Under the pieces are notes generated by a model. It was given only the letters and a program-made list of their open reading frames with translations. It was not told the DNA's origin and did no database searches. From assembly GCA_026988735.1 (NCBI GenBank), contig JALSKR010000204.1, forward strand, positions 1-11,682: 11,682 nucleotides of DNA, read 5' to 3'. The DNA is from Sulfurimonas sp. (GTDB lineage Bacteria; Campylobacterota; Campylobacteria; Campylobacterales; Sulfurimonadaceae). Made by a program: the position numbers and the translations under genes. Of the stretch, positions 5,674 to 11,682 are shown in pieces; the stretch's first letter is position 1; each line of letters starts with the position of its first letter.

Positions 5674-7143
5674 TTATTCTGGAATCAATGTCCAACCTGG
5701 ATTTAGTTTTGCTTTGTAAATAAACAAATGATGTAAGATATGCTTAATCCAATGTCCGGCAAGTCCAATTTCCCCAAATGTATAATCTGTATCACGACCT
5801 GTTCCAGGATACTTTTCAAAGTCAGGAACAACTGGATAAACAGTCATTGCTGCCGCTGTACCGGTAAAAATACCTTTTCCAGCACTCGCAACACAAGCAG
5901 CACCCATTTCAGCCATAGAAGCTTCATGCAAGTGAGCATTTTCACCTTTTGTAATCATATCACAAACTGAGTGCGCAACCGCTTTTCCTATAATACCTGA
6001 AGGCATACCAGTTCTTGGAGGAGTAGGATTGATAGGTGTTCCATTAGGTGATTTCATCGGTTTAGAAATAAGATGTGGCGGTGCAAAAGCAATGCCAGCT
6101 GCAAACATATTTTTATATGTAGGGTTTTGATATGTTCTTGGCCAGTCACTTGCTTTCCACTCGGCATAAGGTTTTGGAGTATAATCAGCATCAACTTTCA
6201 TAAAACCATTTGGAGCAAATACTGTATCAGTTATATCCTCACCTGATTTATTATATGCTTTGAGTCCAACACCAGCAAAAGGAGGAATAAGCATTGCAAA
6301 ATCAAATGTCTCTTCGCCTGTGCTACCATCTAGAAGTTCATATGCAACCTTGCCCTGCTCGACTTTAGAAACATGTGCACCAATTAACCATTCAATATTT
6401 CTCTCAGCATATAATGACTCGGCAAAAAGTTTTGAAGAGACAACATACCCACCAACTTTCATATGGAGTCCTCCCATACCAAAATCACCTAAAAAAGATT
6501 CATTAGAGATCCATTTTATATCTGCCATATCACGAACACCAGCTTTTCTCAGTTCATGTTCAATATTGAAAATATACTCAAATGCAGCACCCTGACAAGT
6601 ACACATACCATGTCCTGTACCTATTAAGAATTTTTGACGTGTTCCGCCTTTCATCTTTTCTATAGCCTCTTGTAACTTCTCAGAAGCATGCACAGCATGA
6701 TCAGCCGTACAGACAGAAACTGTATGCTCGCCTAATTGACTGCCTTCACCCAGTCCCGGTGTTGCACCAAAATTGAGTTTTGGTCCTGTAGCATTTACAA
6801 TATAGTCATACTCTATATTTTCAGTCTCTCCGGCTTTATCAGCACTTGTATACTCTATAGTCACAAAAGGTTTATCACTGGATTCAGAACCTTCTGGATT
6901 CAGAGAAACTGCTTTTGCCTGACGATAATCAATGCCTGCTTTTGCATATACAGGTGCCAAATCAAAAGTAACATCTTTTTTTGTCATTTGACCAACACCA
7001 ACCCAAATGTTTGATGGAATCCAGTTCCACTTTGCATTTGGTGTAACAACGACAACTTCATGATCCGAGCCTAACCATTTTGCAGCGAATGTTGCCGTTG
7101 TATGACCAGCAACACCACCACCTAATACAACTAATCTTGCCAT
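5674..7143 (-). CDS. sqr: Sulfide:quinone oxidoreductase
   Basis: A 489-residue FAD enzyme that oxidises sulfide to sulfur or polysulfide and passes electrons to the membrane quinone pool. The FAD-binding Rossmann motif is LGGGVAGHTT (7-16); the second flavoprotein motif is NATGP (117-121). Cysteines at the positions expected for the redox pair and the third conserved Cys are C181 or C183 (GMCTCQGAAFEY), C417 (ACVASAGKG) and C145 (SVCTADHA). The extra Cys at 181/183 forms a CTC. The C-terminal part (about 455-480, with WIKHILHHLFIYK) is amphipathic and should seat the enzyme on the membrane. It is longer than the roughly 430-residue type I enzymes and looks like one of the longer types; I cannot fix the type. 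I chose ATG 7143, where GAGGAAA is well spaced and the Rossmann fold starts at once. The frame is open upstream to ATG 7170, but that would read through the ribosome-binding site. Confidence 0.92.
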   Translation of the reverse strand: MARLVVLGGGVAGHTTATFAAKWLGSDHEVVVVTPNAKWNWIPSNIWVGVGQMTKKDVTFDLAPVYAKAGIDYRQAKAVSLNPEGSESSDKPFVTIEYTSADKAGETENIEYDYIVNATGPKLNFGATPGLGEGSQLGEHTVSVCTADHAVHASEKLQEAIEKMKGGTRQKFLIGTGHGMCTCQGAAFEYIFNIEHELRKAGVRDMADIKWISNESFLGDFGMGGLHMKVGGYVVSSKLFAESLYAERNIEWLIGAHVSKVEQGKVAYELLDGSTGEETFDFAMLIPPFAGVGLKAYNKSGEDITDTVFAPNGFMKVDADYTPKPYAEWKASDWPRTYQNPTYKNMFAAGIAFAPPHLISKPMKSPNGTPINPTPPRTGMPSGIIGKAVAHSVCDMITKGENAHLHEASMAEMGAACVASAGKGIFTGTAAAMTVYPVVPDFEKYPGTGRDTDYTFGEIGLAGHWIKHILHHLFIYKAKLNPGWTLIPE

Positions 7144-7178
7144 ATAATTTTCCTCTTTATTTAAGTTCAAAATAACTC

Positions 7179-7207
7179 TATCAAAATAATATCACAATGT
7201 TATCACA
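7179..7207 (-). promoter_or_regulatory. sqr promoter with three direct repeats spaced 11 bp
   Basis: On the minus strand, TGTGATA (7201-7207), TGTGATA (7190-7196) and TTTGATA (7179-7185) follow one another at exactly 11-bp steps. TATTAT at 7186-7191 is a candidate minus-10 box overlapping the second repeat. No minus-35 box is seen: that region reads AAAATC. A promoter without a minus-35 box and with 11-bp direct repeats upstream suggests activation by an OmpR/PhoB-type regulator, such as the one at 1551-2303. The sqr start codon is 36 nt downstream. Confidence 0.5.
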
Positions 7208-7240
7208 TGATTTTCTTTCTTTTTTAGATAAATTTTAAAA

Positions 7241-7280
7241 GCAAAAAACACGACAGCCTACAAATGCCTAAAACAGGACA
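7241..7280 (-). repeat. Two imperfect 15-bp direct repeats between pepN and sqr
   Basis: The segments at 7241-7255 and 7266-7280 match at 12 of 15 bases, 25 bp apart; on the minus strand the pattern is TGTCsTGTTTTwkGC. They lie in the 169-nt gap between the pepN stop and sqr, upstream of the TGTGATA repeats. They could be a second regulator's sites. I found no convincing pepN terminator in this gap. Confidence 0.35.
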
Positions 7281-7312
7281 GTTGCAAAAAATTATAATCG
7301 CATATTTTAAGC

Positions 7313-9874
7313 TTATTTTAATATTTTATCAATAATTTCAAAACTGTTTTTTGAAAGTCCCTGTGTAGAAATTACACGTTCGAGTTCCTCTTTCATTAAC
7401 TCCTGATTATGTTCATTCATTTTATCACACACTTTAAAAGCCCCACATAACCCTGAAGCTATTTGTGGATTGATTTTATCTATAGCAATTATTTTATCAG
7501 CCAAAAATTTATATCCGCTTCCGTCTTTGGCATGAAAATGTTTATGGTTTCGCGCGAAAGAACCAACTAAAGAGCGGACAAGATTAGGGACTTTTTCATC
7601 ATATACTTTGTCTCTTTGAAGTTTTTCAACACGCTCTAAGACGTCATACCTGCTTGAAGATGCCAAAATAGCAAAGTATTTGTTCATAACAAGTGTTTCA
7701 TCTTTGTATTTGTTGTAAAAATCCTGCAGTGCGACTTCTGCATACTCTACATGTAAGTTTTCCAGAACATCCAAAGCAACAATCCGGTCAGTCATAGTAA
7801 GTGATTCTTCATACTGTTTTTGTGCCAATGCTGCGACCTCATCATTTTTCAGTATGGAAAGAATTTTTAATGCTCTGTTTTTTATGGCCCGTTTTGCTAT
7901 ATACTGTGCTTCTAAGTTTGCTGATGCCGGCAGATGATTTTGCTTGTAAATATCGAACAACTTCTCTTTGTATTTTTGTGCTATATGCAATAACAGTTTA
8001 TCCTGTGCATCATATATAACATCAAAATCTATCTCTTTTTGCAGTTGCATAATTGCAGAAACAGACGGTAGTTCTAAAAGCAGTGCTTTATACGACAAAT
8101 CAACATCCAAATCTAACAAATGTCCATACGCATCTACAAACAATTCGTCAAGTGCATCCGAAGCTATCAGTTTGTTTATCGTCTGCAATGCAAAATTCTG
8201 TGTTGCCTCATACTGCGTAAAACTGTTTGTGTCATACTGCATTAAAAAAGCATAGTTATTCTCTTCCTGTTCTACAATTATCGGTGCAGAAAAATCCCTG
8301 TTTATCGAAAGTACAGGTTTTGTTTGAAGATTTTCAAACACAAACTCTTCCTTTTCTTTTGAAATTATCAATGTTTTTGAGAGTATTTCACTTCCGTTTT
8401 CATCCAACAGTCCCATTTTTAAAGGATAATAACAGGGAAGCTGTTTTTTTCCATCAACACTCTCAGGAATTATCTGCTCCAAGAAAAGTCTGTATATTCC
8501 ATTTTCAAACGACTCCTTTACATGTAAACGCGGTGTTCCGCTTTGCTTATACCATCTTTTAAAAAGTTCCAAGTCAAAATCACCGCATTCATGCATCGCC
8601 CATAAAAAGTCATCAGTTGTAACGGCCTGTCCGTCAAAAGTCTCAAAATACAGATCCATTGCCCGTCTGTAGTTTTTCTCTCCCAAAAGTGTATAAACCA
8701 TGCGTATAACTTCTGCGCCTTTTTCATAAACCGTAGCCGTATAAAAGTTATTCATAGATATGTAGGACTCGGGCTGAATCGGATGGCGTGTCGGCGAGGC
8801 ATCTTCAACAAACTGTCTCTCTCTGAGTGCTTTTACATCTTCAATACGTTGCACCTGTGGTGAATTCATATCTGCAGAAAAGCACTGGTCACGAAAAACT
8901 GTCAGCCCCTCTTTGAGTGTCAGTTGAAACCAGTCTCTACATGTAATGCGGTTTCCTGTCCAGTTGTGAAAATACTCATGTGCTATCACACTCTCTATTC
9001 CCATAAAGTTGGCATCAGTGGCTGTATCTGTATCTGCCAGTACATAGGCGGAGTTGAAAATATTGAGTCCTTTGTTCTCCATCGCACCCATGTTAAAACT
9101 CTCAACCGCTACAATATTGTAAATATCCAAATCATAGGCACGCCCGTATTTCTCTTCATCCCATTTCATAGAGGCTTTCAGCGAGTACATGGCATGATGA
9201 CACTTTTGCTCATTTCCCAAATCGCAGTAAATATTTAACGCGACTTTATTCCCCTCTATTGTTGTAAATTCATCACTTATACTGCCAAGATTTCCTGCAA
9301 CAAGCGCAAAAAGATACGATGGTTTTGGATGCGGGTCATGCCAGGTTACCCCGTGGCGTTCACCAAAGTCATCATGGCACTTGACTTTATTACCGTTACT
9401 GAGTAAAACCGGATACTTTTTTTTGTCTGCAATAATCGTTGTAGTAAAAACACTCATAATATCAGGACGGTCAAGATACGGCGTTATGCTTCTAAAACCC
9501 TCAGGCTCATTTTGGGTACAAAAAATATCGCCTGATTTATACAGTCCTTCGAGTTCTGTATTGTTTTGCGGATATATTCTGTTTTTGATTTTTATCTCAA
9601 ATGTATCGGGAACATTGAGAACAGTAAGCTGTTCTTCTTCAATAATATAACGGCTCTCCTGCAACTTTAAACCGTTTAAAGAGAGCTCTAAAAGTTCCAG
9701 GTTCACAGCATCAAGTGTTAAATCATTCACACCTGCATCGACTTTTGTTATCTGCATCGTGTTTGTAACAAGTGTCTCTTCTTCAAATAATTCAAACAAC
9801 AAAGCAACTTTTTCAATTGCATAGGCGGGTTTTTTATAATCTTTTAAATATTTTGCTTTTACTTCTACACTCAT
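7313..9874 (-). CDS. pepN: Aminopeptidase N (M1 family metallopeptidase)
   Basis: An 853-residue cytoplasmic zinc aminopeptidase that removes N-terminal residues from peptides during protein turnover. The substrate-anchoring GAMEN motif is at 263-267. The zinc site is HEYFH at 299-303 (His299, His303, catalytic Glu300), with the third ligand Glu322 in TLKEGLTVFRDQ. The length and motif context match the E. coli PepN type (870 residues), with the immunoglobulin-like (DUF3458) domain and helical C-terminal domain occupying about 450-853. The ATG overlaps the rhlE stop codon by one base (TAATG), so translation is probably coupled. Its stop is 169 nt before sqr, on the same strand. Confidence 0.95.
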   Translation of the reverse strand: MSVEVKAKYLKDYKKPAYAIEKVALLFELFEEETLVTNTMQITKVDAGVNDLTLDAVNLELLELSLNGLKLQESRYIIEEEQLTVLNVPDTFEIKIKNRIYPQNNTELEGLYKSGDIFCTQNEPEGFRSITPYLDRPDIMSVFTTTIIADKKKYPVLLSNGNKVKCHDDFGERHGVTWHDPHPKPSYLFALVAGNLGSISDEFTTIEGNKVALNIYCDLGNEQKCHHAMYSLKASMKWDEEKYGRAYDLDIYNIVAVESFNMGAMENKGLNIFNSAYVLADTDTATDANFMGIESVIAHEYFHNWTGNRITCRDWFQLTLKEGLTVFRDQCFSADMNSPQVQRIEDVKALRERQFVEDASPTRHPIQPESYISMNNFYTATVYEKGAEVIRMVYTLLGEKNYRRAMDLYFETFDGQAVTTDDFLWAMHECGDFDLELFKRWYKQSGTPRLHVKESFENGIYRLFLEQIIPESVDGKKQLPCYYPLKMGLLDENGSEILSKTLIISKEKEEFVFENLQTKPVLSINRDFSAPIIVEQEENNYAFLMQYDTNSFTQYEATQNFALQTINKLIASDALDELFVDAYGHLLDLDVDLSYKALLLELPSVSAIMQLQKEIDFDVIYDAQDKLLLHIAQKYKEKLFDIYKQNHLPASANLEAQYIAKRAIKNRALKILSILKNDEVAALAQKQYEESLTMTDRIVALDVLENLHVEYAEVALQDFYNKYKDETLVMNKYFAILASSSRYDVLERVEKLQRDKVYDEKVPNLVRSLVGSFARNHKHFHAKDGSGYKFLADKIIAIDKINPQIASGLCGAFKVCDKMNEHNQELMKEELERVISTQGLSKNSFEIIDKILK

Positions 9875-11154
9875 TACTTTGCATCTCTTTTTGTAGTTTT
9901 ACGCTTTTTCGTATTTCTTTTACTCACCATTCCCGTGGTATTTTTATTGTAATGGCGTACTCTTTTATTTTCAGGTTTTTTATGTTCGGCTTTTAACTTC
10001 ACTTCATCCACATCTTTTCTTCGGATATTGGGATCAGGTTCAAAACCCTCTACCACTTTCTGGGGAATTTTTTGACCTATGAGTTTTTCTATATCTTTTA
10101 TATCATACTTTTCATAAATATCAATAAGAGAGATTGCCTCACCTTCACGTCCCGCACGCCCAGTTCGTCCGACTCTGTGAACATAATCCTCTGGGATGGA
10201 AGGCAATTCGTAGTTAATGACATAAGGCAACTCTTCTATGTCCAAACCGCGTGAAGCAATATCCGTTGCCACTAATACTCTTGTTTTACCTTCTTTAAAC
10301 TGCTTGAGTGTTTTTAAGCGGTTGGCTTTTGTTCTGTCTCCATGAATAATGCCACATTTTAATCCGTCTTTTTGCAGTTCTTCAAAAAGTCTGTCGGCAC
10401 TTGCTTTTGTTTTTGTAAAGACCAGAACCTGAGGAAAATTTCTTGAACCTATCAGATATGCCAAAAGTTCCGCTTTTCTGTCCGTATCTACAAGGTATGC
10501 AATCTGGTTAATCATATCTACGGTTGTGTTCTTTTTCGCCGTTTCTATAAATGCCGGTTTGGTCAGAATCAGTTTGGAGAGCCTGCGTACCTTGTCACTG
10601 AATGTTGCAGAAAAAAGAAGTGTCTGGTGTCTTTTTGGCAATAAGGGATGGATTTTACGAATATCTTTGGTAAAACCCATATCGAGCATTCTGTCGGCTT
10701 CATCAAGCACAAATATCTCTACATCTTTGAGACTCAAACCGTTTTCTATATGTTCAAGTAAGCGTCCGGGTGTTGCAATAATGATTTCAGTTCCCTTTTT
10801 TAAAGCTTCGCGTTGCTTTTGCAAATCTTTTCCGCCAACAAGAATCGTTGTTTTGATATCCATATATTTTGACAAAGCCACAATATCATCATGAATCTGT
10901 ATACTCAACTCTCTTGTGGGCGAAAGGATAACAGCGCGCACACTTTTTCCCTGTACAGCTTTTCTCAGTTTTTGCAGTATAGGCAATACAAAAGCGGCTG
11001 TCTTGCCTGTTCCTGTCTGCGCTGTTGCAAAAACATCTTTTTTTGCCAATACCAAGGGGATAGCCCTTGTTTGCACAAGAGTAGGCTCTGTGTAGCCCAA
11101 ATCGTTTATAGCATCCAGTAACGGTTTAAAAACTCCCAGCTTTTCAAATGACAT
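9874..11154 (-). CDS. rhlE: DEAD-box RNA helicase, RhlE type
   Basis: A 426-residue ATP-dependent RNA helicase with every core motif: Q motif (YTEPTLVQ, 21-28), motif I AQTGTGKT (45-52), Ia PTREL, Ib TPGR, II DEAD (151-154), III SAT (182-184), IV LVFTKT, V ATDIASRGLD (296-305) and VI HRVGRTGRAGR (326-336). A lysine- and arginine-rich tail (about 378-426) is typical of RhlE-like proteins and should bind RNA. Members act in ribosome assembly and RNA decay, often at low temperature. The start at 11154 has AAGGGAAG just upstream and a normal N-terminus (MSFEKLGV). It is the first gene of a two-gene unit with pepN. Calling it RhlE rather than another DEAD-box class rests on the overall length and the short basic tail. 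Confidence 0.9.
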   Translation of the reverse strand: MSFEKLGVFKPLLDAINDLGYTEPTLVQTRAIPLVLAKKDVFATAQTGTGKTAAFVLPILQKLRKAVQGKSVRAVILSPTRELSIQIHDDIVALSKYMDIKTTILVGGKDLQKQREALKKGTEIIIATPGRLLEHIENGLSLKDVEIFVLDEADRMLDMGFTKDIRKIHPLLPKRHQTLLFSATFSDKVRRLSKLILTKPAFIETAKKNTTVDMINQIAYLVDTDRKAELLAYLIGSRNFPQVLVFTKTKASADRLFEELQKDGLKCGIIHGDRTKANRLKTLKQFKEGKTRVLVATDIASRGLDIEELPYVINYELPSIPEDYVHRVGRTGRAGREGEAISLIDIYEKYDIKDIEKLIGQKIPQKVVEGFEPDPNIRRKDVDEVKLKAEHKKPENKRVRHYNKNTTGMVSKRNTKKRKTTKRDAK

Positions 11155-11179
11155 TTTCTTCCCTTAATTTATATATGTA

Positions 11180-11211
11180 ATTTTACCATATTTTCTCCCC
11201 TTTCTATCACA
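11180..11211 (-). promoter_or_regulatory. Candidate rhlE promoter
   Basis: On the minus strand, TAAAAT at 11180-11185 sits 25 nt before the rhlE start codon and is a possible minus-10 box. No clear minus-35 is present. A single TGTGATA at 11205-11211 resembles the sqr half-site but has no partner 11 bp away. Confidence 0.25.
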
Positions 11212-11261
11212 TTTTGTTTATAAATCAGATAATAAAATTTAATAGCTGTTTCAGCAATATC

Positions 11262-11283
11262 TGTGATAAATTTGTGATATAAT
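11262..11283 (+). promoter_or_regulatory. Promoter with two 11-bp-spaced TGTGATA repeats
   Basis: TGTGATA at 11262-11268 and 11273-11279 is followed by TATAAT at 11278-11283, which overlaps the second repeat. The arrangement copies the sqr promoter base for base over most positions: TGTGATA, 4 bases, TGTGATA, then TAAT here or TTAT at sqr. Predicted transcription starts near 11290, 18 nt before the ATG of the truncated gene. Confidence 0.55.
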
Positions 11284-11307
11284 TACTAAAAAATTAAAAG
11301 TTAGCGA

Positions 11308-11454
11308 ATGATTCAAGCCTATAAACATTATTTACATATATTACTTAACACTGAACAGGTCAGTGAAGATGAACTCAAAGAAGCATCTATTATCCCGAAT
11401 TATGCAATAGAGATTTCTAAAGATTGCCTATGCTTGTGCTTAAGGGATGTTTAG
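11308..11454 (+). pseudogene. 5' remnant of an unidentified gene cut by a mobile element
   Basis: An open frame of 48 codons. Residues 1-27 (starting MIQAYKHYLHILLN) look like the N-terminus of a real soluble helical protein, with a good promoter 25 nt upstream. At codon 28 the sequence enters the inverted terminal repeat of the element at 11390-11559 and reads IIPNYAIEIS and a cysteine-rich tail to a stop at 11454. The rest of the gene is not seen in the window. I do not recognise the family from 27 residues. No strong ribosome-binding site precedes the ATG. Confidence 0.5.
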
Positions 11455-11559
11455 TAAAAATTGTTAGCCACCTTGTTGGTGGTGTCAATTTTTAATGAAT
11501 GTGCCTTGAGTGCAATAATAGGTGATATTTTTAATTTTTTATTGCATAATTCGGGATAA
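11390..11559. mobile_element. 170-bp element with perfect 20-bp terminal inverted repeats (MITE-like)
   Basis: The 20 bases at 11390-11409 are the exact reverse complement of 11540-11559 (outer end TTATCCCGAATTATGC). The 130 bp between hold no coding region, only a terminator-like hairpin. The left flank is the start of a host gene, and the right flank is the N-terminus of an IS1380-like transposase. That fits a miniature element, or the ends of a heavily deleted insertion sequence, rather than an intact element. No direct target duplication is evident beyond a TA that forms part of the repeats. Confidence 0.6.
11456..11493. terminator. Terminator-like hairpin inside the 170-bp element
   Basis: Outer arms AAAAATTG (11456-11463) and CAATTTTT (11486-11493) flank a 4x3 internal loop and an inner CCACC/GGTGG stem (11468-11472 with 11478-11482) with a TTGTT loop. 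The A-run and T-run on the two sides make it usable as a terminator in both directions. Insertion sequences often carry such structures near an end. Confidence 0.5.
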
Positions 11560-11632
11560 AATCTTTGAGCAGTTTCATCCCACCAAATGGTGTAACTTTT
11601 TTATCTGAATATTGAATTTTTAGTTCACCCAT
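11531..11632 (-). pseudogene. N-terminal fragment of an IS1380-family-like transposase
   Basis: A 33-codon frame from ATG 11632, preceded by AAGGAG. Residues 1-25 begin MGELKIQYSDKKVTPFGGM and run to KLLKDF. This is the characteristic opening of one group of IS1380-type DDE transposases, which run to about 400-450 residues. After Phe25 the frame enters the inverted repeat at 11540-11559, reads IPNYAIKN and stops. The catalytic part is absent, so the fragment is dead. The family is named from the N-terminal pattern alone. The outer end of the parent insertion sequence should lie near or beyond the right edge of the window. Confidence 0.55.
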
Positions 11633-11682
11633 TTGGTGACTCCTTATCAGCTCTCTTTTATCTCGGCTCTATAGTACTTTTT

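Noticed and set aside
7144-7170. Upstream ATG at 7170 as the sqr start, adding nine residues (MNLNKEENY)
   Set aside because: The extra codons run through the GAGGAAA ribosome-binding site that serves ATG 7143, and the Rossmann fold begins directly at 7143.
7216-7312. A terminator between pepN and sqr
   Set aside because: Only 3-bp stems such as CCT/AGG form near the T run; nothing is strong enough to call.
7294-7320. A FliA-like promoter (TAAA, 15 nt, GCGATTAT) over the pepN stop, which could drive a short RNA into the sqr leader
   Set aside because: The match is in very AT-rich sequence, covers a coding end, and no motility gene or clear RNA end lies nearby.
7801-8562. Plus-strand open frames of 72-111 codons opposite pepN
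   Set aside because: They mirror the pepN coding strand, lack ribosome-binding sites and family motifs, and pepN is intact with all catalytic residues.
1-11682. tRNA or rRNA genes, CRISPR arrays, prophage or toxin-antitoxin modules
   Set aside because: I saw no cloverleaf, no regularly spaced repeat-spacer array and no proteins of those systems in either strand.

Overview
The window is AT-rich DNA, tightly packed and mostly transcribed from the minus strand. Gene content (a sulfide:quinone oxidoreductase, a soluble hybrid kinase and OmpR-type regulators, YbcJ-like and GIY-YIG small proteins, an RhlE-PepN pair) and codon use suggest a sulfur-oxidising member of the Campylobacterota, most like Sulfurimonas or a relative. 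This is inferred from protein families and composition, not from a marker gene.

Layout, left to right. (1) 1-238: start of an OmpR-type response regulator, cut by the window edge. (2) 273-303: intrinsic terminator for the next gene, a secreted DUF302 protein (309-788). (3) 930-1392: a two-gene unit (GIY-YIG protein, then a YbcJ-like S4 RNA-binding protein). A repeated element lies on each side of this unit, and the copy next to the DUF302 gene overlaps a 26-bp perfect palindrome. (4) 1551-2303: the only intact plus-strand gene, a receiver plus winged-helix response regulator. It meets a 764-residue hybrid kinase (2305-4599) tail to tail with one base between them. (5) 4610-7143: reading along the minus strand, sqr, a 59-residue single-span membrane protein too short for routine ORF calling, a membrane protein built on a catalytically dead peptide-deformylase fold, and then the hybrid kinase. 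(6) 7313-11154: rhlE and pepN, overlapping by one base. (7) 11262-11682: a plus-strand promoter and gene start cut off after 27 codons by a 170-bp element with perfect 20-bp inverted termini. The other side of that element abuts the N-terminus of an IS1380-like transposase.

The most interesting part is the sqr to response-regulator block. The kinase carries H166, D566 and H713 (kinase, receiver and HPt sites) and the convergent regulator carries D55, so a full phosphorelay is encoded locally. The regulator has an OmpR/PhoB-type winged helix, a class that usually binds direct repeats spaced about 11 bp. The sqr promoter carries three such repeats spaced exactly 11 bp, and the same two-repeat-plus-minus-10 arrangement recurs at 11262-11283. 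I infer a circuit that senses sulfide or redox state through the membrane pseudo-deformylase, the small membrane protein and the soluble kinase, and that controls sqr. The sequence supports the parts and their layout; the signal and the wiring are inference.
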